64,000 nucleotides of DNA from Cristatella mucedo. Taxonomy: Eukaryota; Bryozoa; Phylactolaemata; Cristatellidae. The notes beneath the pieces are model-generated. The model ran no database searches. It was given only the letters and a program-made list of their open reading frames with translations, and had not been told where the DNA came from. Below are positions 19,619 to 57,799 of this stretch, one piece after another. A program made the position numbers and the translations under genes. The stretch's first letter is position 1, and every line of letters starts with the position of its first letter. Location of the stretch: assembly GCA_009760855.2 (NCBI GenBank), contig WPIO01000001.1, positions 1,207,501 through 1,271,500 on the forward strand. Reading direction: 5' to 3'.

Positions 19619-20204
19619 CGGCAGTGGTAGTTAGCTAGAATGCAGATGGCTACAAAGCTAAACGGTAGAATGGCTCGAAGGATGAGCTTGAGCGACTAGA
19701 ATGCCAGACGGCAGTGGTAGTTCAGCTTGAAGAAAGCCAAGCCACTCTAAATTGTCCTCTCAGTCGTCATTCCCTCACTTTATTTGATGGTGCGGCAGTG
19801 ACCATGTTGGACATTACGAATGCGGTAGACTTATGCGAGCCCTGACAACGACGGCCCTGTGTCCGCACGATCTTGCTCCGAAAAAATGGCTGCTTTTATA
19901 CATTTGGTTGCGGCACGGCACTGCCTACACTCGCTCTATCAAGCGACGTCGTAGCAATGTTCCTGTAACCCAGCTTTTCGTGACGAGACGATGCAAGTGG
20001 TCACCTTAAATTTGTTTTAATGGCTTAATCATAAAATCTTGGCTGTCAATATACGTGTAAAGCTTGAAATAAACAACGCTTACACGGTCATGGTGTTGGT
20101 AGCGGCATGACTTATGGCAGCTTCAGCTTGAGCTCTGAGTCGTCGGCGTAAAATCAACGACTGATCAATAAGAAAAATCAAGTGTGGGGAAACTGATCAA
20201 TAAG
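19619..20204. other. Flank of the satellite, nothing recognised
   Basis: Base composition returns towards the window average; no gene or repeat was identified. Confidence 0.3.
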
Positions 20205-21393
20205 AAAAGTTCTTTAGTATGGGATACTTTAGGGCTCTGTGCTTGGTCGCGTTCTTTTCACGGTTTATACGCTCCCACTTGTCAGTGTGATTTTCAAGCA
20301 CAATCTTAGCTTTCACTTCGATGCGGATGACAATCAATTGTAACTGTAATTTGATCTCCCCAAGCTCTCTAGCATGTTGAATTCTTTCCTTGCTGCATGT
20401 ATTGGTAATATTCTCACATGGATGGCATCGAGCTTTCTTAAATTGAACGATGATAAATCCAACTTACTGGCTAAGGCAAACCAAGTGTGATTCGGAAGTT
20501 GGATAGTTTAACGCTCACAATCGGGTCTGCCAGCATATCTCCTGTCGAATCTGCACGAAAGGTGTCCTGTTCCAAAGTGACCTTTCAATATGCGACCACG
20601 CCAGGTCCATAGTCAAGTTTGCCTACTTTTAGCTATATAACAATGTCTGAAATTCGTGCTTGTTTGGACATCGATGCTGCATCTAATTGGTCCACGCATT
20701 TGTGACATCACGTCTAGACTTACGTAACTCACTGCTTGCTGGTTCACCGGCCTGTGAAATCAGGTGCTTGCAGCTGGTGTAAAACTCTGCAGCTAGGTGC
20801 GTCTGTCGTGAGCGTCTTAGTTGCTAGATCACAGCCCTTCTCGCCGACCTACTCTGGCTCCCAGTCAAGCAATGCATCGACTTCAAGGTTCTGTCACTCA
20901 CTCTTTGGTCCCTTCAATCTTTTGCTCCAGACTACCTATCAGTTGTATTCCCCAACCAGGCTAAGCTTCGTGCCAATCGCTTTTCGGAATTTATTATTTA
21001 CTTATACCTCATACAAACCTCAAATCGTTTGGAAACCGAGCCTTTAGTTCTTATGCTCCCAAAGCCTGAAACTCACTTTTTACTTGCTTCACGACATTTT
21101 CTGACTGCGCCACATTTAAAAGAAACTAAAAATGCATTTATTTATCACATTATTTAGTGAGTCTGTGTGATTCATCCTGTATATGCTTATGCGTGCTGAT
21201 ACTGAGCATGCTGCTACTAACCATCTTTGCATGCTGACCTGGTGCATATCACCCCAAACCATGTCAGGCTTGTTGTTATTGAGCATGCTACCCCTAGCCA
21301 TTCGATCGTGCTTCCTTTGCAGCAAATGTGGAAGCTGCCTGGAAAGAGATTAAGCTCTCTGAAGATGCTATATCAAATTTATTATTACCATCA
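20205..21393 (+). mobile_element. Diverged LINE copy, RT to tail
   Basis: It begins at the SVLGPVLFTVYT-type segment (gggctctgtgcttggtcgcg), keeps the YADD region only as a decayed form (ttcgatgcggatgacaatca), and ends in the tail gagattaagctctctgaaga. Many indels break all frames. Confidence 0.8.
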
Positions 21394-21499
21394 TCCGCAG
21401 ACGCCTTTCCTGTAGTTGACTACATCTGCTCAGCATACGAGAAACAATACTTATAGATAGAAGGTCCATGTTTGCTCTGCCCTGGTTGGTGACGGCAAC

Positions 21500-22284
21500 A
21501 TCATTGCCAGGTATGGAAACACTGCAACACTCCTTATTAAGCAGAGGCGCAGGGAGACTTTTCGGTGCACGGGACAAAGCTGGGAATGACGCCCCTCCTC
21601 TTGTAAAAAAAATTCCTGAAAAATAGCTCCGCCACAGAAGAAATACAAAAAAGCACGCTAGCAGGCGCGTTGAGTCGAGCAAGTTGTATTAACTGTACTC
21701 ATGGTACAAGGTAGCCATCGCAGCTTAAACTTTGTCAAATTTTTCTGGCCTTGAAAGTGGCAAGCTGGTCTAATACACTTTGAGGGTCATTTTTTCCAGT
21801 GTTTCTTTCTCTATTTTTAACAAGGCCAAATCAGAGAGTCAATCTTGTCCCACCAATGCCCTCAGATAAGACAGGATTATCTTCAGCTTGCTACAGAAAC
21901 GTTCGGTACTGGCAATCGATACGCCTATGGTGAGAAAAGCGTTCAGGGCAACTCTAAATTAGGACACACATCTTCTCCATAAGTGATAATGAAAGACATG
22001 AGCTCCAGTGGTGCCTTCAGTGCCGTGTCGTCACGCGTGGCAAGAAGCATTTTATAGTCATATATTTCGTTGCACAGCTCTGTTCTATCAAAGTCTGAAT
22101 AATAGAAGCCTCCAAGATCTAAGCATTGCCAGTGGATTTTAGTCCGCTCAAGTGTTTTCAAAAGCTTATCAACTTTGAACAAGAAACCAAATTTGCCATT
22201 AAGATATGTGAGCCGGGAAAACCTATTTGTAATTTCATGTAGGGGATAGTCTATGCTGTCTTGAAGGAGATGGTGCCAGGCCAC
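21500..22284 (-). pseudogene. hAT-family transposase remnant (C-terminal dimerisation region)
   Basis: On the minus strand a 113-codon frame (FSRLTYLNGKFGFLF ... DVCPNLELP) is followed, after a frameshift, by ALNAFLTIGVSIASTERF then CSKLKIILSYLRALVGQD and LSDLALLKIE. This fits the hAT C-terminal block (LTxPVSVAS.ERSFSKLK...YLRS...RL..LA...IE) seen in ZMYM/ZNF862-like hAT elements. The downstream part at 21530-21600 looks like an element end. The start of the transposase is missing. Confidence 0.75.
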
Positions 22285-22289
22285 GTGGT

Positions 22290-22850
22290 GGCGGACGAGA
22301 AGGCGCCGGTCCGTTAAACGGCGGTCCGCCAGATGACAATGGAGTTCCTTGGGGAAGGCAGCAGCAGAGGTGGTCGACGAGATGGCGCCAGCGACGGGTC
22401 GTCAGACGGCTGCGACGAAGGTGTTCGCTGAGACGCCGGTTAGCGCTGCGATGACAGCTATTGCAGTGATTAGAACTGGCGACGGAACAGCAGCTGTCCA
22501 TTAGCGCTGCGATGACAGCTATTGCAGTGATTAGAACTGGCGACGGAACAGCAGCTGTCCATGCGACAGAGACATTCGAGACCCATGTGGCGGAGCGAGT
22601 AGGCACTTGTCTAACCCTCCTGGTTGTAGGAAAGGGGCACTGATTCTGCCCTAGCGGTGTCTTAAAAAGCTGGTGGACTTCATAGCCGGCAGATTTCGAA
22701 AGCCGTGCTTTGGTGTGCCTCCTCCGTACGGTAGTCAGGTAGCCTCCGTCCCCACCCCTTTCTTTTATCTGCCGCTTGCCTTTTTGTGTTTGTTGTGCTT
22801 TTCGCTTTCTTGCTTGCCATTGCATACTATTACACAATTTTAATTAGCCT
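22290..22850 (-). other. Open frame of 200 codons with an internal duplication, probably not a gene
   Basis: A minus-strand frame (22235-22837) is basic and Pro/Ser/Arg-rich, overlaps the hAT remnant and includes the exact 61-bp duplication in two frames. It could be a decayed piece of the same hAT element or chance. Confidence 0.25.
22440..22561. repeat. Exact 61-bp tandem duplication
   Basis: The unit ttagcgctgcgatgacagct... is repeated head to tail without a difference, so it arose recently. 61 is not a multiple of 3, which shifts any frame through it. Confidence 0.97.
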
Positions 22851-22861
22851 AGGAGATCACG

Positions 22862-23883
22862 AAATACCTTTAGACTTCCGTAATTACCCAGAGCTCTTCT
22901 AATTAGCTTCTCATCGTGAGCAGCCATGGACCAAAGCTGCTTCTGGCACGATGAGTCTGGCTTCCTTGCTGCGTCTGTCCTGTTTGAATCTTCGGTGCCT
23001 GCATCACCAGTATTGGTGGGACAGTCCAAGACTTAGGGAAGATTTGACGGACGATGACTGAGAAGCTATATGCGGTTCTACTTCTTGGCCAAGATCTGGA
23101 AAGACTGAACAAATGAGTAAGCAATCCCTGGCACCGTTTAAGGGCGGGCTTTCTTAATTGCTTTGAAAAGTATGGCGGATGACTCGACCTGCGAAGCCTT
23201 AGAAGCGTTTCACGAGAGTCCCTGTTTTATGACACACACTGAGCTCATCATATCAGAATCAGATAATGTGGCGGCGGGTAATAGAGGCAATCGAGTAAGG
23301 TTATAATTCACCTTGGGGTGCAGTTTGGAGGGCCATTTCCTAACAAAAGCTGCTTAACCACGATAATCTCTGTATCTGTGCAAGGCTTGGTTTAGTCTAC
23401 TTACTTACTCTATGATGATTTTACGCGACACCATCCCTGATAGCTGGCGAAATGTGTCACTCAAAACGCGCCTTCAGGGAGCGCTCGACGACGGGGATTT
23501 CGCAATAGTAGCGTTCCTGGGACTTACTTTCTAGTTGGAGCTATTAATTAATCAAGCGAACGAGTCACGCGGTTCTAGCAGTCTAAACAAATAGGTAACA
23601 GCACTAGCTCTCGGCTTTCCGCCTTTCCACTGTCCCCCTGTCTAAATTGAAGCTGCCTAGTTTATTAGTCATCTGGAACTGGCTTCAGTCATCACCTGGA
23701 TCGACTTTGCATATTATAAGTCGCAGCGTAAGATGCATCTGTTCGACTCGGCTTTCCTGTCGCCCAAGTGAACTTAAGTCATTTCGTTGCTTAGCCTTCA
23801 TGCTTTCCGATGCATGATTCGGTGCATATTACTAACCTAGTGATTTTACTAGCCGTTGGAACTGAGTGACTTATGTTGACCTG
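22862..23883. other. Intergenic DNA, nothing recognised
   Basis: No exon-like block or repeat match was found on either strand. Confidence 0.3.
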
Positions 23884-24052
23884 AGCTGTGGTGGCACACT
23901 GGGTAGGGCGGTTGCTTTTCATGACCGAGGTCGTGGGTTCAAATCCTGCGGTTGGCGATCCTTTGTTGTCGCTGCAAGCTGCTGTCATAGCCGTTAAGGA
24001 TCTCCTGTCGCTATACAAAGGAGGCTGTTAAATAAGCTACTGTTTTTTTTCT
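23884..24052 (+). mobile_element. tRNA-derived SINE, well preserved
   Basis: The A-box region (gtggcacactgggtagggcg) and B box (gtgggttcaaatcc) form a pol III promoter. The body is gcgatcctttgttgtcgctg and the tail gtcgctatacaaaggaggct. Another copy lies at 46390-46564. It is not counted as a tRNA gene because the rest of the cloverleaf does not fold. Confidence 0.78.
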
Positions 24053-24064
24053 TGCGTTACTTTC

Positions 24065-24375
24065 TCGAGAGTTTTTTTAATGTGGTCAGGTCAGGGGATG
24101 TTTTGACGAAGGTTGGGAGGGAGTTCCAGGCTTTAGGAGCATACGAACTAAATGCACGGTCTCCAAAGGATTTTAGGTTTGTACAAGGTATTTTTAGACT
24201 GTTGGATTCCGAAAAGCGGGTGGTATGATGCTTGGCCCGATGGGGGAATATATCTGAGAGGTAGGCTGGAGCCAATGAATGAAGTGACCTATAAGTGAGC
24301 GACAAACCTTGAAGTCGATCGGTTGCTTGACTGGTAGCCAGTGCAGGTCGGCGAGAAGTATATTGGTAAGAGCCA
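24065..24375 (-). mobile_element. LINE fragment (RT C-terminus), truncated at both ends
   Basis: The minus strand encodes SLHSLAPAYLSDIFPHRAKH and then SSYAPKAWNSLPTF, within a longer chimeric open frame (24057-24587) whose N-terminal part is flanking DNA. The 3' UTR is absent. Confidence 0.75.
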
Positions 24376-24982
24376 TAACCCTTGATTGGAATGCACTGAT
24401 GGAAAGCTAGGTTAAACGACGGCATTTCCTGGGAGCACCCAAAATTGAGTATAGCACATGGAGAAATGTAAATGATAGCATTGGGCAGTAACTTTCCGTC
24501 TATCTGTAACGGTGCGTTATGGATTGCCGTCTTTTCCCGGGCCATTTCCATCGATAGCCATGCATTGTCGTCGATTAGAGCAAACACAACGGTTGCAAAT
24601 TATTAGCGAACTGTTGGAGGTTACGTGAAAAGAGAGTTTTAGTTTTGCTCAGCATATCTTGCAGATTTTCCACGGATTACGGTATTGTTCCATGCCATTG
24701 CTGTACATTGCTGACAGTTAACGAACAAGGCAGCTTAAAAAATGCCACGATTTCACTTTGGACGCAGCAAAGTATTTTACATAATGACGATTGGAGCTTC
24801 GAACTACCAATTTCTCGCCAATTGGACGTGGGTTGGGGTAATGGCCAGGGCTATCGTTTGTCATTGATTGCTGGCGATCGTACGTTCGAGATTGGTTGAA
24901 AGGATGTGATTGCACTTTAAACACAGTTCGCTGTGACGCACACGAAATTGTTTATCTTGGTCCGTCCACTTTCGGGTAATTG

Positions 24983-25078
24983 ATCGCGCTTCCTTTGCAG
25001 CAAATGTAAAGTACCTAGAAAGATTTTGAGTTCTCCGAGGGTGCAAAATCAAATTTACTATTATTATTTTGATTATTT
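24983..25078 (+). mobile_element. LINE 3' tail fragment
   Basis: tttgcagcaaatgtaaagta, then gagttctccgagggtg and an (ATT)n remnant: the last ~90 bp of the LINE, inserted into the diverged module series. Confidence 0.75.
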
Positions 25079-25955
25079 GCAATGGATCGTAATGGATTGA
25101 CTTATTTGCCCGGGTCATTGCCATTAACTTTGCAAAGCATTTCCCAAGATTGAGCGCATATTGTGGGTTGAAATTATGTTCATGCTCAGTGAGGCATTTC
25201 GTGAAATGAAAGTTGGAACTTCGTGCAGCCTATGTCTTGTCGATTTGCCTAAGGATTGCGGTATTGGCCCCAGCAAATGCTGTCGCTTACCGTGCATTGT
25301 TGACAAAGTAAGTGAAAAAAACGAAAACTCTACGATTTCACTTTTAATACAATTAATCTTAAATGCAAAGACACGTGGAGCTTTGTGCAACCAATTTGTC
25401 TTCAATTTGCCGTGGATTGTAGTGGATTGCTGCTTCGAGCCGAGCCGTTGCCGTCGATTGCCATTTTTTGCCCGAGATCCTGCTAGTGAAACTGTTTAAA
25501 ATGACTTGGCTGCACTTTAAACAGTGTGCTTTGTAATATGCATTCAAAATCGGAGCATTGAGAAGCCGATGTCGCAACATTTTGCAGCATATAATTTTAG
25601 TGGATTGCGGTGTTGGCCCGAGCCAGAGTAGTCGATTGTAGTACACTGCTGCAGAATGGTCGGAGCAATATTAATTATACTTAATTTATGTCAGTACACA
25701 ATAACCGTAGAGTATTGCAGCGTGCAATCATTATTAGAGCGTCTTATATACAACGCAAATTAGAGCTTTACGTTAGATATTTGAGGATGATTTGCCTCAG
25801 ATTAGAGGTGATTTCGGGAATTCGTCAGATAATTTCGGGCGGCTGCCACTTATTGCCAGTGTGTGCGGATGCACAATTTTTTTTTATTTCAAGTGGATGT
25901 ACGCAATGTAGTTCGATTGTATCCAGGCTCCTCTGTTAAGCTGCTAGTGAGCAGC

Positions 25956-26266
25956 TGTTAGGATCATCACCGAGAGGGGGGGCGGTGCACAGCTGTGGTC
26001 CGCCTGTGACGTGGCATGGACTCAGGCCAGTAACCCACTGTTGAACAGATGATGTATTCACCATCAGGGTCAGCCGGCTCACAATTGTGGTCCTCCTAGA
26101 TTAATCATCACGGTCGACCAGGAGACAGTAGGAGTCGAGGAGAGGAGAGGAGAGTCGGGTGGGAGAAGGAGGCGAAGGAAACCGTGCGTTTTTCGGCTCC
26201 GTGCGTCGTGCAATAAACTGTTGGCGCTGTTCACCGGCTGGCTCTCTGCTGTGCGAACCGAACGAC
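25956..26266 (+). mobile_element. LTR-like repeat, possible solo LTR
   Basis: It starts TGTTAGGATCATCACCGAG, contains AATAAA at about 26211 and ends near a CA. A related ~130-bp segment, also starting TGTT, occurs at 56532-56664. No matching target duplication was seen at the ends chosen, so the boundaries are uncertain. Confidence 0.4.
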
Positions 26267-27015
26267 ACGAAAAATCGTGCGCTTTAGTGTGAAATAAAAA
26301 TTGGAGCTCGGCGCAATCTTTTCCCTAGTCGTTTTGCGGTGGATGCGGTAGATTGGACGTGATTGTGGTGATGGCCCAGACTATTGCAGTCGATCGCAGC
26401 ACATTGCACGAGAATGGCAGTGCCAATGTAAGTTAAATTTTATGACTAAAATTTTCGCAGAGTTTACTGTCATTTTTAATCAAAAAGGAGCTTTTAGAAC
26501 GCAATTTTTCTCGCTGTGTGGTGGAATGCAGTGGGTTGCTGATGATTGAGGTATTGGCCTGGATCGCCTTTAGTAGACGTTGTGAAAACGCTTAAGCAGA
26601 ATCCTGCGAAATGTCTTGGGTGCATTATATACGAAGCTTAGTTTTATAATCCAAAGTTTTTGGACCTTAGCAGAGCTTATTTGTGGCGGATTTAAGGCTA
26701 AACGAACTAAAGTGGATAGCCGTGGATTGAGTTACAGGCATCCATCATTGCAGTTCATTTGCATAGGTGCGCGTGCTCACAGTGACATAAAATTTGAAGA
26801 CTGTATAAAATCAAAGATGCACTACAATATCCGCCAAAAAATGAGCTCGGCAATGTCATTGTCTGGTCGATTTTAACTTAATTAGAGTGGATTGCGGTAA
26901 TTTGTCGAATCCCTGCGGAACGCGGACCTACTTGATCTAAGTCTAGGCTTGGCGGCAGGCTTGGTGGCAGTTCTATTATGGCGCAGCAAGGATACAACAT
27001 TTTAATATAATAATA

Positions 27016-53482
<26,467 letters not shown>

Positions 53483-53755
53483 TTCCTACTGTTCTAAGAC
53501 CGACAACTTAGCCAGTTTAAATATCAACCTGTCAGGCTAGCAGGGATGCAGATAAGCTGCATGTGTGCCGAGCACCAGGCGGTATCATCCAAGCACCGTC
53601 TTACTGCCAGCTGTTGCAAAACAGTGCTTGGTGGTGCCTTGGGCTATATTTGTGTCACAAAATATAGCGACTTTTGATTGAGCTGCTTTTTGTTATATGT
53701 TTCACTGTGTTGTTTAAATATGTTTTTGTGCATAGTAGTGCAATTGCATCATATG

Positions 53756-53761
53756 ATTAAA
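53756..53761 (+). promoter_or_regulatory. Possible ALG3 polyadenylation signal (ATTAAA)
   Basis: An ATTAAA hexamer lies 274 bp after the ALG3 stop, just before a LINE tail fragment. An AATAAA occurs later at 54127-54132. Either could serve; nothing here decides between them. Confidence 0.2.
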
Positions 53762-53784
53762 AAATGCTAGTGTCGTTGGACAAC

Positions 53785-53866
53785 TTATAATAATAATGAT
53801 ACTAATAAGATAGTTTTTTAGCATCCCAAGGGAACTAGGTATTTTTCTGGGCATTTTATAAAGCAT
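53785..53866 (-). mobile_element. LINE 3' tail fragment
   Basis: (TAA)-like run, gcatcccaagggaactaggt and tgggcattttata match the terminus at low identity. It may lie in or just beyond the ALG3 3' UTR. Confidence 0.45.
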
Positions 53867-54167
53867 GGGCTATAAAGAGAGAAGTCGATCTGTCTTCATC
53901 TCTCTGACTCTTAATGTCTCGGTGTAGTATGCATTTCTCTGTTTGCTGTGTTCATGTCTCAGTGTAGCTCTCCGTGTCTCACTCTGTCCATCTCCATCTT
54001 TCTTGCAGTCTTTCTGTTTGTCTTAATCAATGCCGTCCTTAGCAAATCCAAGTAAAAGATGTGTTGTATACCAAAAATTGTTGCGATGATTGGCACACAA
54101 GTAGCTAGAGGAAGCCATAGTGAATGAATAAAGAGCCGGCTGCTAAAGGACTGTAGTGACTGTCCAG

Positions 54168-55245
54168 GATGCTAACGCCTCTCGGTTGTCTTTTGAACAT
54201 GAAATAGTAAGCAAAAGTAAGATTTTATACAGGATCCGGGTTCTAAATGCATTTATGAACGAAAGCTGTATTGGTTATCCAGAAAAGGTAGCTAAGGTAC
54301 GATTCCTTAGATTTATCTCCGGTTTTCCGGCTACCTCATGATCTGTACTTATTACCACTTTGTTTTTCAGTGATTGGCAAAATGCTTGTAAATAGCTGTC
54401 CTTCGACATTTCATTTTATAGCTGCAGTGGAGCGTTTATAGGGAAAGATATTGAGGACTGAGTATTCATCGAGACAGGTTAGCCACATACTGTTGTAGGT
54501 AGTAAACTTGAAATACAAATGATACTTAAAATGTGTGGCAGGAAAATATGCTTGTCGTTCATTTTCGATCCTGTCAGAGTATTATAATGAATTATTATCA
54601 GGTTGGTCCCCCTTTGCTAGAGAACGCCTTGGGCAACACCTTGGGCAGCATGAACCTTAGCCTAACTTTTTCTTAACTACCCTTTGGGTAGTCAGACTCG
54701 TATGGTTTTCTTTACGATTTGACACTGCATAATTCTTATGCAACGCAATCGCCCCTGCTGTCAACTGAGGTAATTATTTTACATTCATCCTTTGCCCTTT
54801 CTTCCATGATACTCACTTTCTTGTTTGTCCTCCAGACTCAGCTATACTTCTTGCTTTATCACAGTGGAATACAATGGAGACGGTTGGCCACTGCATGGGT
54901 ACAGAAAGCCCACTAGAGTTTGATTGGGCTATAGACAACTTTCCAGCACAAGTTCCACTTAGTCTTTTTGGAGTTACAGATGAAGATAGTATTACTGTCT
55001 GGGCAAGTGGTGTATACCTGTGTTAGCATAGAGAATACGACCATTCTGAAGTTAACTAAACTGAGCGACATCTCAGCATTAAAGCGTTTTTCTGCTGCTG
55101 GAAAATGCTACTGCGATTCGTACCCTCAGGTTCTCCCAAGGCAACAAATTCTTCACAAAGCGACACGTTCTCTTTTGCTGCAGGGTCTGAAATGTTTTCA
55201 GCAGTCCTGGAAAGTGGCTCGTCATGTGAGACTGAGCTTTCTTGA
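54168..55245 (+). CDS. Candidate third gene, C-terminal part (3 exons), not recognised
   Basis: Three pieces join in phase: 54168-54216, 54836-55009 and 55130-55245. The second follows a very strong polypyrimidine tract and AG. The joined frame reads DANASRLSFEHEIVSK, then an acidic segment with SPLEFDWAIDNFP and LFGVTDEDSITVWASG, then a Ser-rich tail with FSAVLESGSSCETELS and TGA. The composition looks like real protein, not a repeat, but I do not recognise the family. The first donor (aagtaaga) is reasonable; the second (gtgtat) is weak, and its intron would be only 120 bp. An alternative is that translation starts at the good-context ATG at 54877. Upstream exons, if any, would have to lie between the ALG3 stop and 54167. 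Confidence 0.3.
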
Positions 55246-55359
55246 TTCGTTAAGTGCTGAGCTTAGAAGATGGCTATTTGTATTCCCAAGCAAGCGACTG
55301 CATTGCTTCTTGAGAAATCTGATCGACGATATAGCATTTAAAATTACAGATAACTAAAG

Positions 55360-56531
55360 GCCGAACCCTCAAGTGAAAGCAGCCTCTACACCTGATCGTC
55401 CTAGGAAAACTCAGACAGCCGTGCAACTCCGAGTAGGTTATACAGCTGGTAGTTATATCTGACAAACATGTAGTAGTTTTGCATCGACAGTGCTTTACCA
55501 AATGCAGCACCGATTAATCATGTGCTTGCAGATTCTAATGGCAACACTTTTGCGAATCCATGTTGTACATCACAGTAGATATTAAAGAATTAGCATTGGT
55601 ACTACACTAAGCCGCATCAGGCAGTGGCGTGACTGGATAAATAAATAGCGGCGAAACATACGAATCAAGTATGAAGCCGCATTCGACTTCGCTTTTACTT
55701 GGAAATGGCTCTAATCCCAAGCTGAGAATCCTTGTCATTTCCACGACAACTCCCATCGCCACTCTGTGTCGAGCTAGCTGTTTCATTGTCGGACCGACAA
55801 TCAGTCACTTGATTGTCTCTGTTCGCGGCACGGATATGTCTGCCAGCGGCTGATGTGGCCTCTTCCCATGCTTTGACTGTCGCACAGAACTTGGTGTTTT
55901 GTGACAGTGGCTCTGGCGGCGGCTGCTCTATTGGGAATCTCACGGAGACACAGCAGGGGGGAGGGGGCGCAGTAACGAGACTCCTTTATTCCTCTCAACG
56001 GGCACATAATATAATTTATTTTACCTATATGAGAGCCCGGTTAATCCCAACAACGACCCGAAATATAACATGCATTTGTGGCCTGCCGCTTCACTGCGCT
56101 GCATCGGTGGCTTGGCTGTTGGCCACAGGTGAGGCAAGTGCTTTAGTGTCAGGCGCCTCGCTAATTACAGCAGAAGCCGCAGGCCACACCGCACTTACAG
56201 CAGCTGCTTGTGCCAGGGCAGCTCCAGCTGGTTTATTCACAGTACCAGAGGGCCAGTCACTTGCACAGTCAGTGCATTTTACGGAGTATATGATGGTGGC
56301 TGGCGATTATATATAGCTGAAAATAACATGCATGAGGTGTCCGCCTCCTGAACATTAATCAGGTCGACTACGATCCAGGCCCTGCATCGTGTTGCACCTG
56401 CCGTGGAGCGGTACTTACCTTGGCTAGTGTGCTTTGCTGGACATTGCATCTTAAAGCGCTGATTGAGCGGCTGTTAGTAATTCCTGTAGTTCGTATGTAT
56501 GTATTGTATGTCTGATAAGCCACTGGTGAGC
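55360..56531. other. Unresolved stretch with a 167-codon open frame
   Basis: The + frame 55813-56316 is Ala-rich with no motif. On the minus strand a segment from 56052 to 55895 starts TGTTGGGATTAACC, contains AATAAA and ends ACAAAACA, like an LTR, but no target duplication or partner copy was seen. Confidence 0.25.
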
Positions 56532-56664
56532 TGTTCGAAGCACCACCGAGAGGGGCCGGTGCACAGCTGTGGTCCGCCTGTGATGTGGTATGGACACAGG
56601 CCGGTAACCAGCTGGTGGCCAGATGGTGGATTCACCATCAGGGTCGGCCGGTGCACCGTTGTGG
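56532..56664 (+). mobile_element. Second copy of the LTR-like repeat (partial)
   Basis: Matches 25956 onward: TGTTCGAAGCACCACCGAG, then gtgcacagctgtggtccgcc, attcaccatcagggtc and ccggtgcac. The 3' half with AATAAA is missing or too diverged. Confidence 0.45.
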
Positions 56665-57189
56665 TCGATGAGTCATCGGAGTCAATTCCTCAAGTGACCA
56701 GACCCAAAAGGGAACTCGAGAAAGCTCACACAACAAGAGCAGCCAATGCAGCAAGCAAAAGCCGCAAGGTCGGCCGAGGAAATGATGCCCGATCTATAAG
56801 CCATTGCAGCCGTAAACAGGTGCTCCGTGTACTCTCGTATGTCTAGCAGCTCGTCGTACTCCTGCAACGCCTATTTGCATCGAGATGGTGAATGAGTGGA
56901 TCCGCCATCCGACTGGACTGCATGCTACAGCAATATTACCACGTGGACGTGTCGGCATGCTCCCTATTTCGTTTCATCCTTGCAGCTCTGTATTCTTGTT
57001 TCCATACAAACATGGCCTCTCAGGAATCGCATTTCGCTAAAAAAATGTGCTATCAAGCAGATTCTGAATCATGAAGCTCTCAAATATTTTGGCTAGTGCT
57101 GGAAAGCTGGACATCTGAAGCCTAAGCATGGAAAGTGTTGCATCGCCTAAGCCGACGTTTCTCTATGTTTCACCTATCAGATCCTTTTC

Positions 57190-57310
57190 AATCACACTTA
57201 AAAATAGATCGAATGCAAGCTCGTGCTTCCTTTGCAAAAAAATGTAAATCGCCTGGAAAGAAATTTAGTTCTTCGAGGGCACTTTATCAAGTGTATTGTT
57301 ATTATTATCG
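57190..57310 (+). mobile_element. LINE 3' tail fragment
   Basis: gcttcctttgcaaaaaaatg, ttagttcttcgagggcactt and tatcaagtgtattgttatta give the terminus and (ATT)n tail. Confidence 0.65.
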
Positions 57311-57799
57311 AATGCAAGTTGGGTGCTTGACCGATCCCACTGGCCCGTAGTGGCAAACTGCTGTGGCCCCAGCAAGGCCAAGACTTGCTTTAGGTAAGCA
57401 TAAATACAGCAGAACTTCGGCTTATGAGTGTCTTGACATACGAGTGTTTCGAGATACGCGCTGTCTCTCGGCCGATTTTTTGCTTTGAGCTGCGAGCTAA
57501 AGTTTTAACAAAAATTCTGGTTGCGAGCCAGCTGTAGATACTCCACCGCTAGTTGCCGCATCGAACATCGCACTGCGTGCGGTTTCTCAAGCCAATACGG
57601 TTAGGGCAGCGAACGACGTCCTGTTGCAAGACGCTGCATTACGACCCGGTTGTGATGCCCAGCGCAGGCCTGTAGGTTCGCTCCCAGACAGTTTCGAGCG
57701 ATCCATCGTGGTGCTTGGACGCACAAGATCGCCAGACTCCGGTGTTAAATAAGACCACGTCAGTAACAGCTAACTACGCACTACACTCTATTGGGGTAC

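Larger units (their letters stand above)
24655..26920. repeat. Diverged repeat modules upstream of ALG3
   Basis: Variants of a module recur at irregular spacing: a GGAGCTTYGTGCAACC-like start (near 24792, 25217, 25376, 26305, 26488) and a GTGGATTGCGGTRTTGGCCC-like core (near 24674, 25240, 25412, 25600, 26350, 26535, 26885). A LINE tail (24983-25078) and an LTR-like repeat (25956-26266) interrupt the series. The unit length could not be fixed by eye. Confidence 0.55.

Noticed and set aside
23884-23960. A tRNA gene suggested by clear A and B boxes
   Set aside because: The acceptor and anticodon stems do not pair, and the sequence continues into a SINE body and tail shared with other copies.
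24057-24587. A 176-codon minus-strand gene
   Set aside because: The C-terminal half is a LINE fragment and the N-terminal half is flanking DNA; the frame is open by chance across the junction.
55895-56052. A solo LTR on the minus strand (TGTTGG...AAAACA with AATAAA)
   Set aside because: The bases flanking the two ends do not match as a target duplication, and no second copy was seen in the window.
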